A DNA stretch of 64,000 nt from positions 62,001-126,000 of the forward strand of contig JADFCY010000001.1 of assembly GCA_018263335.1 (NCBI GenBank), given 5' to 3'. This stretch comes from Methanolinea sp. (lineage in GTDB: Archaea; Halobacteriota; Methanomicrobia; Methanomicrobiales; Methanospirillaceae). Under the pieces are notes generated by a model. That model was not told where the DNA came from. It saw only the letters and a list, made by a program, of their open reading frames with translations, and ran no database searches. The position numbers and the translations under genes were made by a program. Shown in pieces: positions 27,755 to 36,895 of this stretch; the stretch's first letter is position 1; each line of letters starts with the position of its first letter.

Positions 27755-27976
27755 ATGCAGACCAGGATAAAAGAGTTTCGCGCAAAGAGGAACCTGACCC
27801 AGGCCGAACTCGCTGATCTGGTCGGTGTCCGGAGGGAGACCATCGTCTTTCTTGAGGCAGGCAAGTACAACCCCTCTCTTCGGCTCGCCCACCAGGTGGC
27901 AAAGGCGCTTGGGACCACGATAGACACGCTCTTTTCCTTCGGCGACGAGGGCGACTACACGGTGACCGAGGAATGA
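27755..27976 (+). CDS. XRE-family transcriptional regulator
   Basis: 73 residues, a single HTH_3 domain: [59 protein letters not shown]-type sequence, where helix 2-turn-helix 3 spans about residues 14-34. Short regulators of this kind (about 65-75 residues) form dimers on palindromic operators. It follows DUF2178 by 19 bp. GGGGA precedes the second of two in-frame ATGs at seven bases, so that start is used. Intact counterpart of the frameshifted gene at 21520. Confidence 0.9.
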   Translation: MQTRIKEFRAKRNLTQAELADLVGVRRETIVFLEAGKYNPSLRLAHQVAKALGTTIDTLFSFGDEGDYTVTEE

Positions 27977-28058
27977 CGTGGCCGGGGGGCGAGGCCATAC
28001 CCACACGATGGACTGCACTCCTGTGTCCGGGAGGTGACGAACTTCCTTTAATTACTCC

Positions 28059-28081
28059 CCCCTCTTCTTATATGAGAGGGG
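28059..28081. promoter_or_regulatory. Inverted repeat at the flavodoxin promoter and ribosome binding site
   Basis: CCCCTCT (28059-28065) pairs with AGAGGGG (28075-28081), loop nine bases. TTTAATTA at 28047-28054 is the TATA, so the dyad lies between TATA and the ATG at 28088; the right arm also contains the ribosome binding site (GAGGGGTG). Confidence 0.45.
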
Positions 28082-28087
28082 TGTAAA

Positions 28088-28600
28088 ATGCCTCAACGGA
28101 TTCTTGTCGCATACGCATCGAAGAGAGGATCGACAGCAGAGATCGCACGGGCGGTTGCGGGGGAGCTTGAGCGCCAGGGGATTGGGACGGAGGTCATGGA
28201 GATGGATTCTGTCGTATCCCTTGAACCGTACGATGGACTCGTCATCGGGGCCCCCGTGTACACCGGGAAACTGTTCGGGGATGTGGCGTCCTTTGTCCGG
28301 CGCCATGCAGATAAGATCGGTCGGATCCCCGTCGCCGCATTCCTCGCGGGGATCGCTCCCGTGTATCCAAAAGCTGGTGATCCCATGCAGGTTATCGGGC
28401 TGATGACGGCCGCGCTGCAACCGGTCACTCCTGTCGCGGTGACGATGTTTGCGGGAAAACTGGATCCCTCGGGCCAGTCATTCGCCGAAAGGTCCCTCAC
28501 AAAACTGCTGAAGGTACCGGTTGGAGACTTCAGGGACTGGAATGCAATTGCTGCCTGGTCACGCCAGTTGCCGGATCTCATGCAAATTGGGGGAGCATAA
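28088..28600 (+). CDS. Flavodoxin-domain protein (HemG/Flavodoxin_5 type)
   Basis: 170 residues. ILVAYASKRGSTAEIARAVAGEL is the FMN phosphate loop (S/T-x-x-G-S-T), LEPYDGLVIGAPVYTGKLFGDV the second loop, and the C-terminal DFRDWNAIAAWSRQL helix fits the Flavodoxin_5 group that includes HemG-like protoporphyrinogen oxidases and quinone reductases. Here it probably acts as a soluble FMN electron carrier or reductase; no heme-pathway genes are near. Its promoter carries a dyad and a T9 terminator follows. Confidence 0.85.
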   Translation: MPQRILVAYASKRGSTAEIARAVAGELERQGIGTEVMEMDSVVSLEPYDGLVIGAPVYTGKLFGDVASFVRRHADKIGRIPVAAFLAGIAPVYPKAGDPMQVIGLMTAALQPVTPVAVTMFAGKLDPSGQSFAERSLTKLLKVPVGDFRDWNAIAAWSRQLPDLMQIGGA

Positions 28601-28661
28601 GGCCGCTGGCAGGAAATAATCGGGAGGCCCCTCGGGGATAATGGTCCGTTGACCTCTGTTC

Positions 28662-28670
28662 TTTTTTTTT
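28662..28670 (+). terminator. Oligo-T terminator after the flavodoxin gene
   Basis: Nine T about 60 bp after the flavodoxin stop. It overlaps the last codon of the convergent kinase gene. Confidence 0.5.
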
Positions 28671-30378
28671 ATTCGATGGCCCGCCATGCCCGCGGAGGGA
28701 CATGGATCTCGAACCTCGCCCCTTCGCCGCTCTTCCCGGTCTCCCGGATCGTGATGCCGGTTATCGAGAGGATATCCCGGGATATCGCGAGCCCAAGGCC
28801 CGTGTGCTTCCCATATCCATAACGGAATATCTTCTCTTTCTCTTCGTCGCTGATACCTGTCCCGTCATCCTCAACTACGATGACAAGATCCCCACCGTGA
28901 CCCTCCTCTGTCCATATACGTATGCTGCTCACGCCCCCGCCATGTCGGACGGCATTGTCGAGGAGGTTTGAGATGACCCTGGTTGTGAGGGGGTCTGCGT
29001 AGATCTCCACGGGACCAACCCTTGGCATGACGCCGATCCCTTCGCAGGGGACATCCTCAATGGCGCGTGAGACAATCAGCCTGAGGTCCTGCCAGGCCGG
29101 CTGGTTCGAGCCTAAATCCTGGTAATCCCGTGCAAACCGGAGGTGGCCTGCGATCTTCTCTGTGATCTGGATGCTCGAGGCGAGGTATGCATCGTGCATG
29201 GGTTCGTTTGCGCCCTCGCGCATCAGTTCAAGGTATGCAGAGAGCGCAGTGATGAGGTTGCCGATATCATGCCGGGTCAGCGTGGTGAGCAGCGATATCT
29301 TCTTGTTGGCAATCTGAAGCGCCTTCTCGGCTGCCTTCCGGCTGGTGATATCCCTGATGACGAGGACATATCCCGCAGGATTTCCTGACGGGTCTTTTAT
29401 GAGGGCTCCTGCGATGCTGACCTCCCGGGCGGGTTCTTCTCCGACCGTGGCCTCGAAGTCTGAGACAGACCCCCTCTCCCTGATGGCGGCCAGGAGGGTG
29501 TTGCAGTCATCCTCCGGGAGGAGGGAGGCGGCCTCCATGCCACGAAGGTCCTCCTCTTCTCTGTGAAAGATCACTGCTGCGGCCGGGTTGGCAGCGATGA
29601 TTCTTCCACGGGGGTCAAGCAGCACCATCCCGTCAGGCATTGTCCGGAGCAGGTCTGGCAGCGCGGTCTCCGGACTCAGGGTAAAGAGCCCGCAGGTGAG
29701 AACCGCATAGGTGATGATCACGGTGAAGACGACAATCCCTATGAAGACCAGGTTCGGGATATATATGCCGTATGCAGGGAGTATGATCCCCGAGAGCATT
29801 CCGCACGCGATGATGGTCAGAAGGCCTGCGCTGACAAGGAAGTTCTGCCTGCGGACCTTCTCGACTGTCGCAGCACGCCACGAGGTGACGGCGACATACA
29901 CTATCCATAGCATCAGGGCGAGTGAATAGGTGGATTCGGCCACATAGGAGAGGCTCCCTCCTGCCGGGATGTACGTGTACCCAACACCCACCACGTACCC
30001 GATGGTGTAGATCTCCTCAGAGAAGAGGCCTATGAGAGAGATAATGGCCGCAGGAAGGTAAAGCACGAAGGCGACAAGATATGGCCTCCTGTACGTGGAG
30101 AGGGGGTGCCCGCAGAAAAGGAGAACGAAATGAGCGGTGAAGGCAATGACAAACGGCCAGAACGAACTGAACTTCAGCCAGAGCCAGACATTCCCGTATT
30201 CTGCTGATTGCCAAATGAGAAACTCACCGATTGCCCAGTAGGTGGCAGAAAGCATCACGATGACAAAGAGGCGGTTGACGGGGGAGGCGGGGTTCCTGGC
30301 ATAGACATACACCCCGAGGCCGAACGTGATGAACGCCGAGAGCATGCAGAAGAACGCAAGGAATGTGACAAGTGCCAT
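28669..30378 (-). CDS. Sensor histidine kinase with 7TM N-terminus and PAS domain
   Basis: 569 residues: seven hydrophobic helices (about 5-235) of the histidine-kinase N-terminal 7TM type, PAS domain (about 240-345, ending VLVIRDITSRK), a kinase core with the phosphoacceptor in LTTLTRHDIGNLITAL (His370 from this ATG), and HATPase (NLLDNAVRHGG, DDGTGISDEEKEKIF, HTGLGLAIS). TRHDIxN is typical of archaeal kinases. The ATG at 30378 was preferred over an upstream TTG. No response regulator is adjacent, as is usual for methanogen kinases. Confidence 0.9.
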   Translation of the reverse strand: MALVTFLAFFCMLSAFITFGLGVYVYARNPASPVNRLFVIVMLSATYWAIGEFLIWQSAEYGNVWLWLKFSSFWPFVIAFTAHFVLLFCGHPLSTYRRPYLVAFVLYLPAAIISLIGLFSEEIYTIGYVVGVGYTYIPAGGSLSYVAESTYSLALMLWIVYVAVTSWRAATVEKVRRQNFLVSAGLLTIIACGMLSGIILPAYGIYIPNLVFIGIVVFTVIITYAVLTCGLFTLSPETALPDLLRTMPDGMVLLDPRGRIIAANPAAAVIFHREEEDLRGMEAASLLPEDDCNTLLAAIRERGSVSDFEATVGEEPAREVSIAGALIKDPSGNPAGYVLVIRDITSRKAAEKALQIANKKISLLTTLTRHDIGNLITALSAYLELMREGANEPMHDAYLASSIQITEKIAGHLRFARDYQDLGSNQPAWQDLRLIVSRAIEDVPCEGIGVMPRVGPVEIYADPLTTRVISNLLDNAVRHGGGVSSIRIWTEEGHGGDLVIVVEDDGTGISDEEKEKIFRYGYGKHTGLGLAISRDILSITGITIRETGKSGEGARFEIHVPPRAWRAIE

Positions 30379-30517
30379 GGAGACCAATCAACCGGACCAG
30401 TTGCCCGGAAAAGTACCGAATTTCCTCCTCAATTCGTCCTGTTTCCGGAGTGATATCTCCTGGTGACTCTGTTGTATGGGAAGAAAACCTTTGTGCAACC
30501 CCCCTCTCGTCCCCCCA

Positions 30518-30748
30518 TCACGACACCCGCATGATCCACCGGGGTGTGATCGCCTGGGTCGGGCAGAACTCCCGGCACTTGAAACAACCGATGCAGAGGT
30601 GCGGCCTTGTCGCCTCTGCCTTGTGGATGCGGGGGTTCACCTGGAACACCCCCATGGAGCACATCTCCTCGCAGATCCCGCACCCGTTGCAGAAGACCCT
30701 GTCGATGTATACCTCCATCAGGATGCTGGGTGAGGGTGAAATCTCCAT
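30518..30748 (-). CDS. 2x[4Fe-4S] ferredoxin
   Basis: 76 residues with two clusters: FCNGCGICEEMCSMGVF and HLCIGCFKCREFCPTQAI. The last cysteine of the first set is followed by SMG instead of P, an unusual but tolerated change. Such small ferredoxins carry low-potential electrons in methanogen metabolism. The start is uncertain: ATG at 30748 (used) or at 30718, 30 bases later and closer to the first cluster. A possible small gene overlaps its 5' end. Confidence 0.82.
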   Translation of the reverse strand: MEISPSPSILMEVYIDRVFCNGCGICEEMCSMGVFQVNPRIHKAEATRPHLCIGCFKCREFCPTQAITPRWIMRVS

Positions 30749-30951
30749 ATTTCCGTGCCTGGTGTACCCTTCGTGATATGGGTGATAATCGTTTGGGAGA
30801 CCAGGGGAGCATAATACCGGCTGTTCAATGAGAGCGCGATGACGCTCTCCCACAGCGCGTGACAGGCAGCGCTCCCGCAGTTCCGGCAGAAGCGGTTTGA
30901 AGGAGGGAATCCATCGCCGCGATACCGGCTGCAGGATCGGGTATCCATCAT
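30718..30951 (-). CDS. Possible small cysteine-containing ORF upstream of ferredoxin
   Basis: 77 codons. RFCRNCGSAACHALWESVIAL has a C-x2-C-x4-C-H arrangement that could bind metal, then SRYYAPLVSQTIITHIT. A TATA-like GATTATAATA (around 30990-31000, minus strand) would start transcription about 20 bases before this ATG, which fits this frame better than the ferredoxin's own start. It overlaps the ferredoxin by 31 bp. No family recognised; third-position composition is mixed, so it may be only leader sequence. Confidence 0.3.
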   Translation of the reverse strand: MMDTRSCSRYRGDGFPPSNRFCRNCGSAACHALWESVIALSLNSRYYAPLVSQTIITHITKGTPGTEIWRFHPHPAS

Positions 30952-31024
30952 GCCTGAATGGCTGCCCGCGGCAGAAAAAATTGAGGGGAAGGTATTATAA
31001 TCCGGCCAGCCACTCCCTTTTTGC

Positions 31025-31654
31025 ATGGTGCAGCATCCTTTCCGTCTCCTTCTCATGGCTATTCTCCTCGCAGCATCTGCCGTCTGGCCTGCATGTGCGC
31101 TCCTTGCTCCCGGCGTGGTCCAGGTCTTGCCTCCCGGGGAATCGGTCAATGCAGGAACGGTGGTGAATGCCTCTGCCTCACTCGAGATCATCCCCTCCGG
31201 GGCAACTACCTTTGCCGAGACCCACACGCTCTCACTCTCCACAGGGCTTTTGGATGCCCGGTGGAATGTGATTGTGATGGTGGACGGCAGGCAGGCTGCA
31301 GTAATTCCAAAAGAGGGTCCCCTGGTATACGTGAACGGGTTCCTCCTCTCTTATCCTACCACTCGCGACGTCAGCGTGAGAATCGTTGTTGAAGGGAGAG
31401 TGCCCCCAGATCCTTCCGGGGGCACGGTTGTGGTGCTCGAATGGGCCGAGCTCGACTCACAGGGCCAGGTGGTCGCAGGATCGGATTTCCAGGTCACACG
31501 TCGGGTTGAGACGCATTCCGCATCTCCTGGTGCGCCAACCGCCACGCAGGCGCCGGTTCCGGCCACGTCTCCTGCTTCCACCCCTTTCCCGGTGATTGCC
31601 GCCGTTGCCTCACTCTGTCTTGCCGGTGCCTTCGCCAGGGACCAAAGGAGATGA
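31025..31654 (+). CDS. Exported protein with C-terminal anchor, unknown function
   Basis: 209 residues: signal peptide (about 7-26, ending WPACALL), a beta-rich domain (about 30-165) with alternating hydrophobic residues, a Pro/Thr/Ala spacer (about 168-186) and a C-terminal hydrophobic helix (FPVIAAVASLCLAGAFARDQRR). The S-T-P-F-P start of the helix and basic end resemble sorting signals of archaeal surface proteins (archaeosortase-like). No homologous domain recognised. Transcribed divergently from the ferredoxin region. Confidence 0.65.
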   Translation: MVQHPFRLLLMAILLAASAVWPACALLAPGVVQVLPPGESVNAGTVVNASASLEIIPSGATTFAETHTLSLSTGLLDARWNVIVMVDGRQAAVIPKEGPLVYVNGFLLSYPTTRDVSVRIVVEGRVPPDPSGGTVVVLEWAELDSQGQVVAGSDFQVTRRVETHSASPGAPTATQAPVPATSPASTPFPVIAAVASLCLAGAFARDQRR

Positions 31655-31843
31655 GTCCAGGGCATCCCCTCTCTTTTGCGTTAAGACCACCCCTGGACAC
31701 GGTTTCATACCTGCCGGCTTCAGGGACTCTCCTTTGGATTTACGGTTACTCCTTGCAATCGGGCAGGAATTGGACCTTTCAGAGCCACTTCCCGCAACCG
31801 CTCTCCCGCCGCATTTATATCCTCGCCATCATATCCATTGACC

Positions 31844-32587
31844 ATGCATCCAACCGGCCCTACGTTCATGGAGATGACCCGGTACGAACACCTTTCCCCC
31901 TCCGACCAGTACCAGGGCCTGCCTGCACCTCCCCTGGAAAAGTCCTTTCCACGGGACGGGCATTTCATTACCCTCCCGGATCCCCATTCCCTGCAGGTCC
32001 CCCCTCTTGACCTTCGGGATGCAATAGAGGGGCGGCGGTCGCTTCGCCACTATACCCGCGAACCTCTCTCGCTCGAAGAACTCTCATATCTCCTCTGGTG
32101 CACCCAGGGCATCGTGCAGGTGCAGGACCCCTATTACACGCTGAGGAATGTTCCCTCTGCGGGGGGACGCCACTCCTTTGAGACCTACATCCTCGCAAAC
32201 CGGGTAACCGGGGTAAAACCCGGGCTCTACCGCTACCTTGCCTTCTCCCACCGCCTGCTCGAGGTCGACACCCGCCCGGGTGTGACCGACCGCGTCATGG
32301 CAGCCTGTCTCGGCCAGGCGTTTGTGCGAGCCTCGGCGGTTACGTTCCTCTGGGCCTGCGTCGTATACAGGATGGCATGGCGCTATGCAGAGCGGGCCTG
32401 GCGGCTGGTGCACCTTGATGCCGGCCATGCCGGCCAGAACCTCTACCTTGCCGCAGGGCAGGTAGGGTGCGGGGCCTGCGCGATCGGGGCATTCGATGAC
32501 CAGCTGGCAGCTGATGTGCTCGGTATCGACGGCGTTGACGAATTCGTCATTTACTGTGCAGCGGTAGGGAAAAAAGAGGACCGTTGA
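31844..32587 (+). CDS. SagB-type nitroreductase-fold FMN oxidoreductase
   Basis: 247 residues. RDAIEGRRSLRHYTREPLSLEELSYLLWCTQG is the FMN-binding entry of nitroreductases; PSAGGRHSFETYILANRV and LYRYLAFSHRLLEVD fit the SagB/ThcOx group that oxidises azolines in peptide maturation, although many archaeal members stand alone. TTTATA at about 31813-31818 lies 26 bp upstream of the ATG, predicting a leaderless transcript. No peptide precursor or cyclodehydratase lies nearby. It converges with trpA, ending 5 bp from the trpA stop. Confidence 0.85.
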   Translation: MHPTGPTFMEMTRYEHLSPSDQYQGLPAPPLEKSFPRDGHFITLPDPHSLQVPPLDLRDAIEGRRSLRHYTREPLSLEELSYLLWCTQGIVQVQDPYYTLRNVPSAGGRHSFETYILANRVTGVKPGLYRYLAFSHRLLEVDTRPGVTDRVMAACLGQAFVRASAVTFLWACVVYRMAWRYAERAWRLVHLDAGHAGQNLYLAAGQVGCGACAIGAFDDQLAADVLGIDGVDEFVIYCAAVGKKEDR

Positions 32588-32591
32588 GGGG

Positions 32592-33386
32592 TCAGACCAT
32601 GTCTGCGACCAGGGCCCTGACCATCTCCCTGACTGCGCTCCTCATCTCACCGGGGCGGCCGACCCGGTCGCCGACCTCTTTTACAATCACGGAGCCCACG
32701 ATCACCCCGTCCGCACCTGCCTGCGAATATGCCTGCACCTGGTGCGATGAACTGATCCCAAAGCCCGGGACCACGGGGAGCGGGGATATCCCCTTGATTC
32801 TCCTGATGCACTCGATGGTCGCAGGGTCGACGTTCCCCCTCACACCCGTCACGCCGAGGGCTGCCACCAGGTAGAGGAACCCTCCTGCCTTCTCGACAAT
32901 CCTCTCCAGCCGTGTATCCGACGTGGTCTGGCTCACGAAGAGGATGGGATCGATCCCCGCATCCCGGGCAGCCGTGCAGAAGGGCTCGGCTTCCTCGAGG
33001 GGTACATCGGCGACAGCGACCCCGTCCGCACCTGCACGCGCAGCATCCCTGTAGAACGCCCCGATTCCCCTCTGCACGACGGGGTTGGCATAGGTGAGGA
33101 GAACAAGTGGCGTCTCTGATTCAGACCGGAAATCCCTGATCAGTGAGAAGAGGGAATCAGTATTCATCCCGGCAGAGAGCGCACGCTGGATGGCCTGCTG
33201 CATGACAGGGCCGTCTGCGACCGGGTCAGAGAACGGCATGACAACCTCGATAATATCGGCGCCGGCCCTCTCCACCTCCCTGATCATCGCGAGTGATTCC
33301 CGTATGTCAGGGTCACCAGCCACGAGGCAGGCAACGAGCAGGGGACGCGTGCGGGCCAAAAACGCACGCCCGATGCGGGTGGTCAC
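32592..33386 (-). CDS. trpA: Tryptophan synthase alpha chain
   Basis: 264 residues, a TIM barrel that splits indole-3-glycerol phosphate. The catalytic Glu is in [16 protein letters not shown] and the catalytic Asp is in the same run (DPVADGP). Phosphate-binding ends include GVTGVRG and [11 protein letters not shown]. Last gene of the trp operon, overlapping trpB by 4 bp. Confidence 0.96.
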   Translation of the reverse strand: MTTRIGRAFLARTRPLLVACLVAGDPDIRESLAMIREVERAGADIIEVVMPFSDPVADGPVMQQAIQRALSAGMNTDSLFSLIRDFRSESETPLVLLTYANPVVQRGIGAFYRDAARAGADGVAVADVPLEEAEPFCTAARDAGIDPILFVSQTTSDTRLERIVEKAGGFLYLVAALGVTGVRGNVDPATIECIRRIKGISPLPVVPGFGISSSHQVQAYSQAGADGVIVGSVIVKEVGDRVGRPGEMRSAVREMVRALVADMV

Positions 33387-34555
33387 AGGCGATCACCCGC
33401 GAGTGCGGCCACCTGCGAGACGTCCTTGTCTCCCCGCCCTGAGAGGTTGACAATGAGGATGTCATCATTTCTGAGGTCCGGGGCGATGCTTCGGGCGAGC
33501 GAAACGGCGTGGGCAGATTCGAGTGCGGGGATGATCCCTTCTGTCCGGGAGAGGTAAAGGAACGAGTCAACCGCCTCGTCGTCTGTCACCTCGCGGTAAG
33601 TGACCCTTCCCTTGTCCATCAGGTAGCTGTGTTCCGGCCCCACTCCGGGGTAATCGAGGCCTGCCGAGACGCTGTGGGACTCCAGGATCTGGCCAAAGGC
33701 GTCCTGGATGAGGTAGGTGTAGGTCCCATGGAGGACCCCCGGCCTCCCCCGGCAGAGCGTGGCGCCGTGCCGACCTCCGGGGCCCTCGCCTCCTGCCTCT
33801 GCTCCGAAGAGCTGCGTCCGGTCACCGAGGAAGGGTGTGAACATACCGATGGCATTGGAGCCCCCGCCCACGCAGGCAACGATCGCATCCGGGAGCCTTC
33901 CTTCCTTCTCGAGAACCTGCGCCCGCGTCTCTCTCCCTATCACGGTCTGGAAATCCCGGACAAGGGTGGGAAACGGGTGCGGGCCCACCACCGATCCAAT
34001 CAGGTAGTGGGTATCGCGCACGTTCGCGACCCAGTCGCGAAGCGCCTCGTTGATGGCATCCTTGAGGGTTCTCGAGCCGGACCTCACCGGCAGCACGCTC
34101 GCGCCGAGCATCCTCATCCTGGCCACGTTGAGGGCCTGCCGGGCGATGTCCTCCTCTCCCATGTACACCTCCACCTTCATCCCAAGCGCCGCACCTGCAA
34201 TCGCAGTGGCAACCCCATGCTGGCCTGCCCCCGTCTCGGCAATTATCCGCCTCTTTCCCATGCACCTTGCGAGGAGGGCCTGCCCGAGGGCGTTGTTCAG
34301 CTTATGCGCCCCGGAATGGAGAAGATCCTCCCGTTTCAGGTAGACCCTGCACCCGAGGTCACGTGAGAGATTCCTGCAGAAGGTGAGGGGAGTCTTTCTC
34401 CCCGCGTACTCGTGGAGGTAATAGTCCATCTCCTGCTGAAACGCGGTGCCTGGAACGATGGTCCGAAAACCGTCCTCAAGCTCCTCAAGTGCCGCCATGA
34501 GCGTCTCGGGGACGAAACATCCCCCGTACTCCCCGAACCTGGTCGATTCGATCAT
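33383..34555 (-). CDS. trpB: Tryptophan synthase beta chain (trpB1 type)
   Basis: 390 residues, PLP enzyme joining indole and serine. The Schiff-base lysine is in [26 protein letters not shown] and [12 protein letters not shown] (phosphate loop) are present, as are [14 protein letters not shown] and the C-terminal SGRGDKDV. It forms the alpha2-beta2 complex with TrpA; a second, divergent beta chain (trpB2) lies at 48036. Overlaps trpF and trpA by 4 bp each. Confidence 0.97.
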   Translation of the reverse strand: MIESTRFGEYGGCFVPETLMAALEELEDGFRTIVPGTAFQQEMDYYLHEYAGRKTPLTFCRNLSRDLGCRVYLKREDLLHSGAHKLNNALGQALLARCMGKRRIIAETGAGQHGVATAIAGAALGMKVEVYMGEEDIARQALNVARMRMLGASVLPVRSGSRTLKDAINEALRDWVANVRDTHYLIGSVVGPHPFPTLVRDFQTVIGRETRAQVLEKEGRLPDAIVACVGGGSNAIGMFTPFLGDRTQLFGAEAGGEGPGGRHGATLCRGRPGVLHGTYTYLIQDAFGQILESHSVSAGLDYPGVGPEHSYLMDKGRVTYREVTDDEAVDSFLYLSRTEGIIPALESAHAVSLARSIAPDLRNDDILIVNLSGRGDKDVSQVAALAGDRL

Positions 34556-35124
34556 TGTTCACATCCTTTCGCAATCCTCACGAATTCTCGCACCTTCCGC
34601 TCGTTCTTCACACCCGGCGAGTCCTCGACTCCCGTGGCAACGTCGACGCCATAGGGACGTATGCTCCGTATCGCATGTGCCACGTTCCCGGGATTCAGGC
34701 CCCCGGCCAGGATCACCGGTATTTTGCTCTCCTTCACCACCCCGATCGCATATTCCTCGTCATACCGCAGTCCTTTCCCGGCGCTCCCGTCAACGAGAAC
34801 TGCGTCTGCATCGGTCGGAAGGGGCTGTCCTACTCCGACAACCCTGATGAGCCGCGCAGGGAACGGGTGGGGCAGTTCGAGGGGCGATGAGATCTGGATC
34901 ACATCGGGATTCAGGTCAAGCATCGCCTCGATGTCACTGAGCGATTCCGTATGGGACACGCATACCCGTGCGAGGTAGGGGCCCACCGCGCCGAATATCT
35001 CCTCCGCAGTCTCGTAATCCACCGATCGCGGGGAGTCGGAGAAGAGGACCACCCCGATCGCATCGGCCCCCGCGGAGTCGGCCATGACCGCGTCGCCAGG
35101 GCTGGTGATCCCGCAGATCTTCAC
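34552..35124 (-). CDS. trpF: Phosphoribosylanthranilate isomerase
   Basis: 190 residues, a small TIM barrel catalysing the Amadori rearrangement. The general base Cys is in [12 protein letters not shown] and the general acid Asp in [11 protein letters not shown]; phosphate-binding sites are [10 protein letters not shown] and [12 protein letters not shown]. Slightly shorter than the usual 200 or so residues. 4-bp overlaps on both sides. Confidence 0.95.
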   Translation of the reverse strand: MKICGITSPGDAVMADSAGADAIGVVLFSDSPRSVDYETAEEIFGAVGPYLARVCVSHTESLSDIEAMLDLNPDVIQISSPLELPHPFPARLIRVVGVGQPLPTDADAVLVDGSAGKGLRYDEEYAIGVVKESKIPVILAGGLNPGNVAHAIRSIRPYGVDVATGVEDSPGVKNERKVREFVRIAKGCEQ

Positions 35125-35882
35125 GCGGATACAAATCCCCCCAGTCTCTTCTTTGGGTCTTTTGCAGACATGATAGAGGATCCTATCAGGAACCCGTCAA
35201 CCTCCCTGCGGAGGCTCCTGACATCGTACGGCCAGACAAACCCACTCTCCGAGACTACCCTGCAGCCTGCGTCGCGGACGAGCGGGGCAAGTCTCTTCGT
35301 AGTCGAGAGATCGATACTGAAGTCCTTGAGGTTGCGGTTGTTGATCCCGATAAGCCGTGCACCGGAGTCGACTGCGGTGGCGACTTCCCCTGCATCGTGT
35401 ATCTCGACAATGGGCTCGAGGGAGTGCTGGAATGCCATCTCCACGAAGCGGGGAAGCCTTTCGTTCAGGACGGCCGTGATGAGCAGAACTGCGTCCGCCC
35501 CAAGCGACCTGGTCTCTGGGATCTGCCTCTCGTCGATGATGAAATCCTTTCGGAGGATGGGGACATCGACGTGAGGCCTGATGGCGGGTATCAGGCCCGG
35601 GTCTCCTTTGAAAAACGACGGCTCAGTGATGACCGAGAGCGCGGAGCACCCTGCGGAGACCATCATGCGGGCGAGCCCCACGGGGTCTTGCCCTTCCCGG
35701 ATGATCCCCCTTGACGGAGATGCAAACTTGATCTCGGATATGATGGCATTTCGTCCATCTCTCTGCACCATTGCCTCAAAAAGGCTCTTTTTCGGCACGG
35801 CGTCGTGGCCCGCAACGGGAAAATGATCGGGGAGCCCCGCGACCCGGGCCCCCGTTGCCGATATGATCTCTTCAAGGATCAT
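35121..35882 (-). CDS. trpC: Indole-3-glycerol-phosphate synthase
   Basis: 253 residues. ISEIKFASPSRG carries the catalytic Glu/Lys pair, ILRKDFIIDE the second catalytic Lys, IGINNRNLKDFSID the Asn loop, and VVSESGFVWP and GFLIGSSIM complete the phosphate site. It closes the indole ring from the TrpF product. 4-bp overlaps on both sides. Confidence 0.96.
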   Translation of the reverse strand: MILEEIISATGARVAGLPDHFPVAGHDAVPKKSLFEAMVQRDGRNAIISEIKFASPSRGIIREGQDPVGLARMMVSAGCSALSVITEPSFFKGDPGLIPAIRPHVDVPILRKDFIIDERQIPETRSLGADAVLLITAVLNERLPRFVEMAFQHSLEPIVEIHDAGEVATAVDSGARLIGINNRNLKDFSIDLSTTKRLAPLVRDAGCRVVSESGFVWPYDVRSLRREVDGFLIGSSIMSAKDPKKRLGGFVSA

Positions 35883-36895
35883 GGTACCTCCCTCGTTGCG
35901 TCGATGAGTGCCCCCAGTTTCCCGAGAGCGTCCCCGTTCCCGATGGACCTCTGCGCTCGTTCGATCCCCTCACCCAGGTCACGAGCCTTGCCGCCAAGGT
36001 AGATGGCAGCCCCCGCATTCAGCACTACCACATCGTGCACCGGGCCCTCGTCTCCCTCCAGGATACCAAGGATGATTCCCGCGTTCTCTTCCGGGCTGCC
36101 TCCCAGGAGTGCCTTCCTGGAGGAGCGGGGAAATCCGAACTCTTCCGGGGTTATCGCGTATTCGCGGATGACCCCATGCGAGAGTTCGGCTACCCTCGTC
36201 TCACCGGTGTTGGTGATCTCGTCAAGACCCTCGCCATGGACGACCATTGCCCTCTCCGCTCCGAGGCGGTCGAGTGCCTCTGCAAGGGTCCGCATGATCT
36301 CCGGGGAGTAGACTCCCATCAGCCGCGAGGGTGCGGCTGCAGGGTTGAGGAGAGGGCCGAGGACATTGAAGACGGTGTGGAATCCAAGATCTCTCCTTGC
36401 TCTTGCGGCATTCCTGAACGCAGGGTGGAAATTTGGCGCGAAGAGAAAACCGATCCCGATGTCCTCCACGATCCGGCACACGCGATCGGGCGGCAGGTCG
36501 ACCTTCACTCCTAGGGCCTCGAGCACGTCCGCAGAACCACACGAACTGCTCACGCTCCTGTTTCCATGCTTGACGATCGGGACGCCGGCGCCTGCCGCGA
36601 CGATCGCCGCTGCGGTGCTGATATTGAAGGTGCGGCACCCGTCACCGCCTGTCCCGCAGGTATCGACGAGGGTTCCTGCAACCTGCGGCCTGATGGAGTG
36701 CGCATGCTGCTGGAGGACGCGTCCAAAAGTTGCAATCTCTTCCGCGCTCTCGCCCCTGACACGGAGTGCGGCGAGGAACGCTCCGACCTGGGCGTCCGTC
36801 GCTCTTCCGGATGCGATGTATTCCATCGCCTCGCGCGCATCGTGCCCTGAGAGCGGCCTCCCCTCGCTGAGGGCGTGGAGTGCTGCCTGCATCAT
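35879..36895 (-). CDS. trpD: Anthranilate phosphoribosyltransferase
   Basis: 338 residues. VDTCGTGGDGCRTFNIS is the PRPP loop, KHGNRSVSSSCGSADVLEALG the anthranilate-binding region, and FAPNFHPAFRNAARARRDLGFHTVFNVLGPLLNP the second substrate loop. The open frame runs further upstream, but I use the ATG at 36895, which overlaps the trpG stop as ATGA like every other junction in the operon; the extra upstream residues resemble no TrpD. Confidence 0.96.
   Translation of the reverse strand: MMQAALHALSEGRPLSGHDAREAMEYIASGRATDAQVGAFLAALRVRGESAEEIATFGRVLQQHAHSIRPQVAGTLVDTCGTGGDGCRTFNISTAAAIVAAGAGVPIVKHGNRSVSSSCGSADVLEALGVKVDLPPDRVCRIVEDIGIGFLFAPNFHPAFRNAARARRDLGFHTVFNVLGPLLNPAAAPSRLMGVYSPEIMRTLAEALDRLGAERAMVVHGEGLDEITNTGETRVAELSHGVIREYAITPEEFGFPRSSRKALLGGSPEENAGIILGILEGDEGPVHDVVVLNAGAAIYLGGKARDLGEGIERAQRSIGNGDALGKLGALIDATREVP

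Noticed and set aside
29100-29120. GGTTCGAGCC-like string resembling a tRNA T-arm
   Set aside because: It lies within the histidine kinase gene on a conserved coding frame, and no matching acceptor or anticodon arm is found around it.
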